Of a stretch of 64,000 nucleotides of DNA, positions 23,330 to 32,900 are shown one piece after another. The translations under genes and the position numbers were made by a program. Under the pieces are notes generated by a model, which did no database searches, was not told the DNA's origin, and saw only the letters and a list, made by a program, of their open reading frames with translations. Where the stretch lies: the NCBI GenBank assembly GCA_018389105.1, contig JACATO010000688.1, forward strand, positions 164,001 through 228,000, given 5' to 3'. Numbering within the stretch: position 1 is the first letter of the stretch; each line of letters begins with the position of its first letter. Source of the DNA: Nautilus pompilius. Taxonomy: Eukaryota; Mollusca; Cephalopoda; Nautilida; Nautilidae.

Positions 23330-23800
23330 ATATCACTTGCTTTAATGAAGTACTGCTGTGTTTTTTGTTTTTCCTATAAAAATCCTTTCAGGGCAGGTAA
23401 CTTCTGTTCACCAAATGTACAGCCAGAGTTATTTTCCTTTATAGCTGCAGTTCGGCTTGCAAAGCTTCAGTTAAAATGTTATTCGCTAGTACCCCACAAA
23501 ATCTGTGGTTTGTTTCTCACACAAAACCAAGGAAACGATTAGGTTTAAAAATCATTAGAATTTTTTTTTTTTTTGCAGTACTTTTAGATTCTAAAATAAA
23601 CAAGTGTACAAAAACACGATTCTAAAACTGGCCGAGATCTGAACATAGTGAAATAATCTAAAAAAAGTTATTCTTATTCTTCACAGAGACAGACAAAAAT
23701 CTTATGGCTGCTTTAGTGTTATCATACTTAGAATATTATTTTTTTTTCTGTTTGGAAAAAAAAGGGGGGGCCTATATCAGCATGTGTGTGTGTGGGTGGA

Positions 23801-23880
23801 GCGAGAGAGCGAGAGAGAGAGAGATGGAGAGAGAGGGGGGAGAGAGGGGAGAGGAGGAGAGGAGATGGAGGAGAGAGGAG

Positions 23881-23925
<45 letters not shown>

Positions 23926-24305
23926 GAGGAGAGAGAGAGAGAGAGAGAGAGGGAGATGGAGAGAGAGAGAGAGGAGAGAGAGAGGAGAGAAGAGAGAGGA
24001 GGAGAGAGAGAGTGGAGAGAGAGAGAGATGGAGGAGAGCGGGAGAGGGAGTGGAGAGAGATGGAGGAGAGAGAGAGAGAAAGAGATGGAGAGCGGAGAGG
24101 GAGAGATGGAGAGAGGAGAGGGAGAGATGGAGAGAGAGGAGAGAGAGGGAGGAGAGAGAGAGAGAGAGGGAGAGAGGAGAGAGAGAGAGAGACAGAGATG
24201 AGAGACGAGAGAGAGAGCGAGAGAGGAGAGGAGAGATGGAGAGAAGAGCGAGAGATGGCAGAGGAGAGAGGGAGGAGGGACGAGAGAGAAGAGAGAGAGA
24301 GAGAG
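23801..24305 (+). repeat. Long (GA)n low-complexity tract
   Basis: About 500 bases of almost pure purine sequence made of GA dinucleotides, broken by GG steps and by recurrent GATGGA words. It is preceded by a short (TG)n run at 23782-23796. Because it lacks stop codons it is open in several frames (Glu/Arg-rich on plus, Ser/Leu-rich on minus, up to about 230 codons), but these are composition artefacts and not genes. Similar tracts occur at 28373-28680 and 50256-50314. Long GA·TC tracts can form triplex (H-DNA) structures and are known to be difficult for sequencing. Confidence 0.93.
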
Positions 24306-27303
24306 TTTCACATATGAACAGGTGGAATGACAAAATAGGGTTAGAAAACCAATCCAGAAAACTAGCTAAAATGTAATGTAATTTTCTTTTGTCAAGCACA
24401 GAATTAACTTTCCTTATAATCAAATGTTTTTAATTGGCAGAAACCATCAGTGTGAATGGACCGTCAATGATGTAATTATCTTAGCTCTTGAACATAAGTG
24501 GCATCAGAAGGGAGTTAAAGAGCTCGGACCCTAACTCACAGCAAGCAGTTGGCAATAAATACAACATCTGTCACATTTGAAAATCTAAAAAAAAAAATAA
24601 ATAAATGAATAGGAAAAAATAAGTAATTCAATCTATTGAAATTCTCTGTTAAGTGAAGATAAATTCTTTGCCAAACAACTTCTTAAATAAATCATGTAAA
24701 AAAAAAAGAAAATAGTACCAACTCTAAGACCAACGGATAACTTCTAATAGTGTCTAAAATAAGTGATCATGAATTTTTTATAGCATCTAAAACCACTGAT
24801 GATCAACTTTTGATGGTATCTTAATCTTTCTTGCCAATTTTCAATATTCAAGTTATTCAAGGGACAAGAAGCCTATAACTTACACGGGGCTCTTGCTCTG
24901 GTGAAAATCTTGTGCACTGATTATCATCAAATCAATTTACAGACGGCGACGTTGCGGATTCTATAGCAGACCAATCCAGGCATTAACAACCTCGAGGCCA
25001 AAGGAAAAAAATGATTTCCTCCAATACTATCTACTCTCAACTCCAACAAATGTCCTTCTGTGCTAAAAATCAATGCCAGTTTTGTTATCCTAAAATATTC
25101 AATTACAGCAAACCTTACACTCTACAATCACTGCAGGAGGAAAAAAAAAAAGGATTTGAATGGTTTATAATATCTCTCTTTTTTTTTTTTGTATTAGGGA
25201 AAGGGAAAAGAAGTGTGGCTAACAGATCATGCCGTAGCTCAGATGGAAGGTACTGTAATATCCTCACTGGATATTCTTTAATCAGATGAGAGCGCTTAAT
25301 TGTTAAAAAAAGTATACAGAAGGTAAAGTGCCCGTAACAGCTACAAAGCAGCGGCGTCTAAACTGAAGCTAAATAAACACGTTATAGATTGATTTCTGTA
25401 TAGCATAACTCTGCTTGACGATATTGGCTTTTTATAACAGTGAACCTCGGACATATAATAAATGATGTGAGATCTCCCGAACTTTAGAAATACTGCATTA
25501 AGTCCACACAGTTAGAACGATGTCTAAAACAAGAGAGCAGGTAGGCAGGACCTGTTTTCCCAGGAGTTCCTGGGAAAAACACGAATGAAATGTGAACTTT
25601 CAGAAAACCTGGAAACTCGACCCCCTGAGCACTAATAATGACTATAGACGGCGGTGCGCAGTTCACTTTGTAGTTCTAAGGAAGTGAAAATAAAATAATA
25701 ATTGGCATTTACAAACAGTGCGCGCGCACACACACACATTGACAGGTGGATGTGGATGGATCAGAAAGTTGGAAACAGGGCTATTTAGTAAGTTTCTATT
25801 GCGTGTGTCCACTAGATTGCGTTATGACGAAGTTCAAATGATCTTATAGAAAGAAACCATGTAAATGAAAGCAAAAACATCACCAATTATTACACAAATT
25901 ATTGTCATAGGTTCTGAACCTAACTTCAATAAGACTTTAAAACACCCTGATGGTGACATTATAAAACAAACAAACATTACAATAATAATAACGGCGACGA
26001 CGACACAGAACAATAAAGCTTATTTTGTATATTGGCAGTTGTTTGGCTACTGGGACCCACTTTCAAACTCTTTAAAAGTCAGTTGGAAGCTTCTCCATTC
26101 CAGAAGGACCACATCAAAAAAAAAGAAAATTCAATAATTAATTTTGTGCCCCTTCCATTGTTCAAAGAAAATACATTCTGTAGCAAGTGACTGGCCAAGA
26201 ACTACATAGCCAAAGGTCATACAGGAAGCCCAACTGGAAATTCTCTGATACCTACCTACCTATCCAAGTGAAAAATTCCTCCCTTACACCTGCTGCCCAA
26301 TCAAACACCTGTCTACCACATGTTTCTACTCCACCATCCTGGATTGCTGTACATTTAGCTTAACTAGTTGCAGATTCAAACCATTATCTACATCACCTTC
26401 ACTCTGTAATCGCACCACTCAAATAAATTGCTCTTGCATCACTACTCTCTTGAAAATGATACAGTTTAGCAACAGCAGTGATCCATATAAACAGATTACA
26501 AACTAATTAATCTCAGGTGTGTTGGCTATAGATTTTGTTTTTGCTTAGTTCCAAGCAGTAGACTGGATTGGAGTCTCAGACAAAGTTAATCTACAACCCC
26601 CAAAATTCAAGTCATGTGTCACAACTCCTATTCTCCATTTCAGTTCACTTCCAACATCTCTCCTAAGTCAGGCTTTACATTTTCTATAGCACGAATCTGT
26701 ATTTTTTTCACACCTTAACCTTATAAACATGGAGATAATTTGCACTCGTCATCTTTTTTATTTAAATGAACAAATTTTGAGAATTAAGTTTTAGAATTTT
26801 TTTTTCCAAACTTCTGATGAGGCCAGAGATGACTGATTCCAACTCTTGTCTTTACAAGTTTACGATTTCTGCAGGTTGTTTACATTTATATTTACTTTCA
26901 GAAAAAGTGCACTTGTTAAGTGAGAATCCCTCGTCTATTAATTGCCACTTTAGCCCTAATTTAAACAGCAATCCCAGCGCAGCACAGAATTAATTAATAT
27001 AATTAGTTCAATTCCTAATAATTGGCTACAGATGAAGAACACGCACCAAACTGCTTTGTGCACACTTTCTGTAACTGTTGTGGAGCCAGGAAACATCGTC
27101 CTGATGGAACACAAACACTTAAATTTTACAAATTCCAAAACATCTATGATATAAATCCACACAACTGCCAATCTGCACATGTGAAGCTGCTGTAGCTATT
27201 TTTTTCTTCTTCTTCTTCCCCTCATTGCTGAATAAAGAGAGATCATTACAAGAAAGAAGTTTATTAACACAGATAGACAAAAAAAATCCATAAATATACA
27301 TAC
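24306..27303. other. A/T-rich non-coding DNA
   Basis: No gene is recognised. A tRNA A-box-like word (TAGCTCAGATGG, about 25234-25245) is present without a matching B box in the correct place. A mixed (GC)n(AC)n alternating tract lies at 25720-25738. The minus-strand open frame at 25484-25666 has an acceptor-like pyrimidine tract inside it but no convincing exon. Confidence 0.5.
25720..25738. repeat. (CG)n(CA)n alternating tract
   Basis: Pure alternating purine-pyrimidine sequence, GCGCGCGCACACACACAC, of the kind that can adopt Z-DNA. Confidence 0.8.
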
Positions 27304-27312
27304 CCTCTGCAG

Positions 27313-27402
27313 CCTGTTGATGCTATAACCACCACCAGCCTCCCTGATCCAGAAAGTCTACTGCAGACTCTGGTCTCTGCGAGGATTAAGCCTTCTGCTG
27401 CT
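27313..27402 (+). CDS. Candidate internal coding exon, unknown gene
   Basis: A CTCTGCAG acceptor (AG at 27311-27312) and a consensus GTAAGT donor (27403-27408) enclose exactly 90 bases, open in phase 0 as 30 codons: PVDAITTTSLPDPESLLQTL then VSARIKPSAA. The peptide has normal protein composition and no low complexity, and the local GC is higher than the surroundings. It could follow the candidate exon at 5812-5893, which leaves in phase 0. On the minus strand the same DNA also makes an exon-like unit (27304-27400, TTTACTTACAG acceptor and GTATGT donor, open as AEGLILAETRVCSRLSGSG...), so the strand is ambiguous. No family is recognised. Confidence 0.3.
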
Positions 27403-28248
27403 GTAAGTAAACCTATGCAAGGACATTATTCATCCAAATGTTTTCATGTACTTAGTGTCGCAAAGTATCATCCATGTTTAATTACAGTGTTTCTGGACAC
27501 AGCTATCTCCTTTGCTGAAATGTTCCCTAGTGATGAAAGCATTCCATTGGCTGGGCAGCCTGATGGTTGTAAAGTAGAGCAGATTAATACTTCCACTGGA
27601 AGTGTGTGTGAACACATGGGCTGGCCACTACTAATTGTTCCAGCAGGAGATGGTTGAGTGATTGAGTTGTTTTCTCCGCCCCTCTGATTGTTTCCTCATC
27701 TATCCAAAACTGGCTGATGAATGGTGGAGGCCCCAGCAGCAGTTAGATCCAGCAACAACTCTGCACACAGCTAAGGAAACAGAAGCTACTGGCCCTGGAG
27801 ACTCTGCAATGGGGTCTAGTTAATAACAGGCAGGGTGGGGGGAGGGGAGAGTTCCAGTTATTTCACTTGTGATTAGCACCAAATCAGCTGTTTAGAGGGG
27901 GATTTTCTGCTGTGGTGACATGCAGCAAAGTGTCCCGGGTCCACCCCATAATAGCAGCAGGCTCCATCAGGGTTGGATAATAAAGAGAAAGAAAGAGAAG
28001 GGCTAATAAAGAGAGATTTCTACAGGAAGAGAGAAGGCGAAAATAAAGTATCAAACAAAACCAAAGGGAAAAAAATCTAACGTGAATGTTTTTCTAAAAA
28101 GTAGAAATAATAAAAGTGTAAAAAATTAAGACATCTTTTTTTTCTAAAAAAAACAAACAAAATGGATCTAATAACATATAAAGTCAGGTGAAGTTTAAGA
28201 GAACAGGTGAGAAATGATGCTGCTCGAAAAGATAAAGAAATTATACAT
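27403..28248. other. Non-coding, locally GC-richer DNA
   Basis: No gene is assigned. GC content is higher than average between about 27530 and 27990, with G-rich words (GGGTGGGGGGAGGGG near 27834-27848), TAATTAG-like and CCAAT-like words, and no long open frame apart from 27415-27657 (80 codons, no recognisable domain). It could be regulatory DNA next to the candidate exon at 27.3 kb. Confidence 0.35.
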
Positions 28249-28680
28249 GAGAGAGAGAGAGAGAGAGAAGAGTAATGAAGAAACTACAAAAACAGTGGAA
28301 TAGGTGCAAACAGAACGAAAAAAAATGGTAGAAATGAAGAATGACAATTTAAAAAAAGGAATAGCAGACACACAGAGAGAGAGAGACATGGAGAGAGAAA
28401 GAGGATGGAGAGAGAGGGAGAGAAAAGAGAGAGATGGAGAGAAAGAGAGAGAGGTAATAGAGAAAGAGAGAGAGAGAGAGGTAGAGAGAAAGAAGAGAGA
28501 GGAGAGAGGGAGAGAGAGAGGAGAGAAAGAGAGAGATGAAGAGAAAGAGAGAGAGACGAGCGGAGTGAGAGAAAGAGAGAGAGAGAGAGAGGTAAGCGAA
28601 ATAGAGAGATCGAGAGAGGAGCGGAGAGAAGAGAGAGCTGGAGAGAAAGAGAGGTCGAAGCGAGAGAGAGAGGAGATTGC
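28249..28680 (+). repeat. (GA)n low-complexity tract, interrupted
   Basis: GA repeats begin at 28249-28270, pause for about 100 bases, then continue from 28373 to about 28680 with interruptions such as GAAAGAG, GGTAATAG and GATGGAG. Towards the right C residues begin to appear (GAGCGGAGAG, GGTCGAAGCGAG) before the sequence turns into the GC-rich block at 28681. Open frames here (197 codons plus, 169 minus) are composition artefacts. Confidence 0.9.
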
Positions 28681-29512
28681 GCGGGCGGGAGGAAGAGGAG
28701 ATGGCGAGGCGCGGTGCGCTCCGCGGGCGCGCGGAGCGCGAGAGAGGAGGGAGCAGCGGGCGAGCGCTCTGGGCTACTCTCTGGCGCTCGCTCGCGAGCG
28801 CGCTGGAGCTAGGAGGAGCGAGAGAGGGCGAGCTCCATCGCGAGCGGAGCGCCGGCATGCGCGAGAGCTGGCTCGCGCGCTGGGGCTCGAAGCCTGAAAA
28901 CGCGACTCGCTGCGCGAGCGCGGGCCGCCCGAGCGCGAGCAGCTGGAGAGAGCGCGCGCGGACAGAGCTCGCTCTCGAGCGCCTCCGCTATCGCGATGGC
29001 GCTCGCGGAGAGCCCGAGCGAGATCTGGCCTCGCGCGCGGGCGCTCTTGGCGAGAGTGGCGCTCACAGCGCGATCGCCGCTGGGGGCATCGAGCGGGGAC
29101 GCGCTGGGCGCGCTTTCTCGCCCGCGAGCTCGATGCGCGCGGTGCTGCTCTGGATCGCTCGCGGGCTCGCTCGCGCTGGCTCTCTGCCTCGGGCTCGCGA
29201 GCTGCGCGCGGCCTGGCGCTCCCGCGTAGCGAGCGCTCTGGCGCGCTCTCTTTCTGGCCGCGCGCTCGGGCTCGCCCGCCTCGCTCTCTTGTCGCGAGCT
29301 CTGGCTCTCCCTCTCTCGCGCGCGGCTGGCTCTCGCGCGGGCTCGCCCCGCGGGCCTCCCGCTCCTTTCGTCTGGCGCGCGACGCTCGCGCTCTTTCTCT
29401 CCCGCCGCGCGCTCGGCTCTCCGCGCGCGCGGGCCTCCCGCTCGCGCCGCTGGCTCTCGCTCTGGCGCCCTCGCTCGCAGCTCTTGGCCTTCCTGCTTCT
29501 GGGAGCTCTTTC
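28681..29512. other. CpG-saturated low-complexity block
   Basis: About 830 bases of extreme GC content built from words such as GAGCGCG, GCGCTCGC, CTCGCGAG and GGCTCTCGC, in an otherwise A/T-rich window. The left part is GA+CG rich and nearly lacks T. The right part is CT+CG rich and nearly lacks A. The block therefore drifts from purine-rich to pyrimidine-rich and is full of short CGCG palindromes. Long open frames (293 codons plus; 267 and 254 codons minus) exist on both strands because the word set contains few stops, so they are not evidence of genes. It may be a composite (GA)n...(TC)n inverted structure or a sequencing/consensus artefact. Confidence 0.85.
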
Positions 29513-29553
29513 GGGGGGGGGGAGTGGGAGGGGGGGAGGGGGGGGGGGGGGGG
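29513..29553 (+). repeat. Poly-G run
   Basis: About forty bases of almost pure G with a few A and T interruptions end the GC-rich block. Normal A/T-rich sequence resumes abruptly at 29554 (TATAACCCAGGG). Runs of this kind can form G-quadruplexes and are also typical of base-calling failure. Confidence 0.85.
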
Positions 29554-29769
29554 TATAACCCAGGGAGTTCCATGCAACTTACTTTTGTTTTGGTAAATAA
29601 ATGATGGGCCTATAATTTAATCCCAGGTATAAATTAAACATCAAATAGTTCAAAAGAAAATCCCAGAAGATCGATACATTAGGTTGATTCTTTTCAGTGT
29701 TGCTCATCAAGACCCGTGTTTATTTGAATAAACTACCCACTTACAGTCTGTCTAAATTGATCACCTATT

Positions 29770-29986
29770 TTTATTTTGGAGCAAGAAAGGATACTATCAG
29801 ATTTAAGACCCCAGAACTGCCTACCTTGGCAAGAAAATCCTTAGTAGAACTCTTCAGCTTTAGAGGTGAGAAGAAAGCCACAGGACAAGAAACCATGTGT
29901 CACAAAGCTACACTACCAAACCTAGCTGGGATCAAATTTGAGCACCCATCCTTTGCAGCCCAGTAACTGGGCCACTGGCTACCCAT
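29770..29986 (-). repeat. SINE-like element, minus strand
   Basis: Read on the minus strand from 29986, the head GGTAGCCAGTGGCCCAGTTA is followed by a GCTGC and, about 40 bases on, by CTCAAATTTGATCCC, which occupy the positions of RNA polymerase III A and B boxes in a tRNA-derived SINE. An unrelated body follows to about 29770. The 3' tail and target duplication were not identified, so the boundaries are approximate. Confidence 0.4.
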
Positions 29987-32900
29987 TTAAAATATCAATC
30001 CTGAGAACCTTTATAGGTAAACCGTTTGCCTGTGTAAAAGAGTTTTAACATTATCTAAAATTCTCCCACCCAGATAATTAATTAATCATGGGTACCAGAA
30101 TTTGCAAAACGGCAGAAGAAATCTGATGTTAGGGATTTAAATTTCTACTGCTAACCCTAGCCAGACAAAACCTCATCACTGAAACTTCAAAGGACTAATT
30201 TTAGAGAAACAAAGAAAACACCCATTCAAATGATACTGTCTTGGTATCTTGTAAACAAGGTTAAGCTTTTTACTGTCTTTTTAAATTGATATTTACTGAA
30301 GAAAATTATATAATGTCAGAGTAATTCACAGAGCTCTTGTTCACCAATAGTAGCCTTCTTATCATCTCTATCCAGCCACGCTGAACCAATTTCTTCTAGC
30401 CATCACTTCCGCTACTTTTTCTCACTAAACCTCCTTTCTTTCTTTTAAAATAAGAATTTAAATATGTTTTAAGCTTACAAACTCTGAAACAAATTGCTAT
30501 GAGTAATTCTAGCTAATATAAGCAATCTTCCCCAAAAATCAGCCCATCATTTACTTTTCAAGCCACTAGATATTTTTTTCAGTCCGACTCCCTTGAACGT
30601 TTTTCCATACAGATCAAAACATCCAACATGGCTAAATAAAATCCTCTAAGGAAGATGGATGCACCTATGGATCAAAGCCGTGTAATTTCTCAATGACAGT
30701 TGACAGAAATACCCTACTAGATGTGTGTTTTCACATTCCAGATTATGCAATATACAGGTGTTTATATCTGTGTGCAGTCATGCATGCGTGCATGTGTGTA
30801 TGCATGCTTGGATTACATGTTATTAACCAGTCACATTTAAGTACACTGTGCAATATCAAGAGTGACAACCTTCAGCGCACTGCTCAAGGTTCTGTAACTC
30901 AGGTAATGACTCATCTCATGCTTGATTAGCTGGATGCTTTCTCCATGATGCACAATTAATATAAATTTCAGTTTGACAGCTTCACACTGCCACAGACGAC
31001 CTCCTATCAAGTGCAACTTTCAATAACGATGTCTGGCAAAACTAGTTGATTACTTCATAAAAGATTTATAAATCTGATAAAGCATTTTCAAATCTATATT
31101 GATTTGAATCCCTCACCACCCAACCTTTCAATATTATTTCTTTCTTTCTTTCTTTCTCTTTTACACTTTCCATACAAAGATTGATCAGGCAGGAAAGTTC
31201 TTTATCAAGAGTCAAGATCCTGTTTTATGTCCTTAGCCTGCTAAAGGCATTTTTACCATAACCTTCCACAGCAAGCAGATCTATTTACTTACTATAATCC
31301 TTACAGCTGGTCCATACATTAATTATTAGACACCTATACATTGTCCAATCTTTAAACCAACAGAAATCTACTTCATCATCCAAACAAACAACGCGCAAAT
31401 TAAACTAAGATCCACACGAACAAACTGAGTTTAGACAAAATATTACGCCACAAGTAAATTATGGCACATGGAAATGATATTTTAACCTCTCTGGCATGGT
31501 TTCTTCCCTCTCTCTCTCTCCCTCCTTGATTCTGGCCACAAGGGTTCCCTGCCATATCTAAAGGGACTTTTGGTATGCCTGTTAGGTTGACAACTTTTGC
31601 ATATGCTGCAGTTGCAGGTGCTTCCTGTTCCAGATAAGAGACACAGGAACATGATCACCATGCATGTAAAAGCATTCTTAACTGAAGACCGACAAATACT
31701 TACTTAAAATATACTTAGATGTGATAGGATAAAACAATTTCTGAAAGAAAAAAAAGGAAAGGAAAAATCTAATAAAGGAATAATACTAAATAAAAGATAA
31801 AAACAAAATTGTAAGCACTGATATTTGAATGCAATGAGGATCTTTAATTAAAAATGATATTTTGTAACAGTACCTCGCATAATCATTACATGGATGTCCT
31901 GTGTTTGCTTGCATTTACATAGTTTTATTGGGCACAATATGTCCACTAAAATATAATTTTGAATTTTTCCCTACCTGAAAACTTTACTGAAACCGAAAGC
32001 ACTACAATCATCATTGTCAGGTCTCCACATTTCCTACCCACAGTTATGTCATCAAGGTTTTACCAACAGCCTTGCAACTGGACAGCTCTCTTTGCTGCTG
32101 TTCTAAACGCCACTTTTCTCACAGCTGATGAGGTTCCCTCGAGACAGAAGTGAGCCTCATCTGACATAAGCTTGTATTATTTATTGGTGGTGAGGCCAGA
32201 GTCTTTTCTAGTTCTTTGAGAACTCATGAATCCGTCTTGAGGCGCACAGCATCAACTTCGCCTGAAGAGGAGAACCCCAAAAGATGTGTCCAGAGGTTCT
32301 GGCAAAAGAAACAAAAAGACAAGGTGAAATCATCCTCTTATTTTCTTCCTCCTAAGTTTTTTCTTCATTTATCTCCACTTCTTCTAAATGTGGAAATTCT
32401 GAAAATTTTTCAATAGGTTGCATAGCGCTGTGTGGATGTAGTGTCTAATTTGGCATTTTCCAGTTAATAATTACATTTAAGACTGAAGTTTCCAAATGTT
32501 CAGAGAAACGTTTGAGCAGAAGTTGCATATTTGCCAAATTTCAAGATGGCCACCTTGTTTACTGGTCTCCTCTTCCTATAATTTCTGCTACTAGGCTGAG
32601 GACAGAAAAAAAGAAAAAAGAAATTTATATATATATATATAAATCTATATATTGATAAAATAATTTCTCTAATTTAGTCAATTTTACATGGCCCTGAGCC
32701 ATCCATCACTCTTCAGCTTTATTGAGGGTTAATTAGTTTTCTGAGAGAGGAATAACGATGCTTTTTAAAACCTGCAAAAAAAAGAGAAAAAAAACTGATA
32801 AGTGTCACGTCACCAGTGTCACTGATATCCCATTAAAATTTAATACCACGTTAAGTTATATGGAAAAAAAATGTGTATAATATATATACTGTTTTTAAAA

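Larger units (their letters stand above)
14521..23799. other. A/T-rich non-coding stretch with weak exon candidates
   Basis: No gene is assigned. It holds a tRNA-Lys-like fragment at about 14543-14566, minus-strand exon-like segments at 15034-15282 and 18400-18626, a strong acceptor with a short open tail at 16206-16256, a poly-A run with GAGG repeats at 15925-15960, (CAT)n at about 18610-18627, (AT)n near 21328-21341 and (ATT)n at 23292-23329. A TGACGTC (CRE-like) site lies near 22979. None of these is strong enough for a gene call. Confidence 0.5.

Noticed and set aside
23728-24423. Overlapping open frames of 165-231 codons on both strands of the first GA tract
   Set aside because: They translate to Glu/Arg or Ser/Leu repeats in every frame and exist only because (GA)n·(TC)n lacks stop codons.
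25231-25260. tRNA gene suggested by TAGCTCAGATGG
   Set aside because: Only the A-box-like word fits. No acceptor stem, anticodon arm or B box is found at the right distance.
25484-25666. Minus-strand 60-codon frame containing a CCCAG acceptor-like site
   Set aside because: The only donor after the acceptor would give an 18-base exon, and the composition gives no further support.
28681-29512. A classical CpG-island promoter
   Set aside because: CpG is very frequent, but the block is built from a few short words, drifts from A-containing to T-containing, and ends in poly-G, none of which is typical of a promoter island.
28304-29577. Open frames of 169-293 codons in the second GA tract and the GC-rich block, on both strands
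   Set aside because: Several frames are open simultaneously on both strands and the peptides are low-complexity Arg/Ala/Ser/Leu mixtures. The words of the block contain few stops, so length is not evidence of coding.
32136-32172. Minus-strand peptide KLMSDEAHFCLEG resembling the first catalytic motif of a transposase (SDEAHF)
   Set aside because: A stop lies just upstream in the same frame and neither flank shows other transposase blocks, so the short match may be chance.
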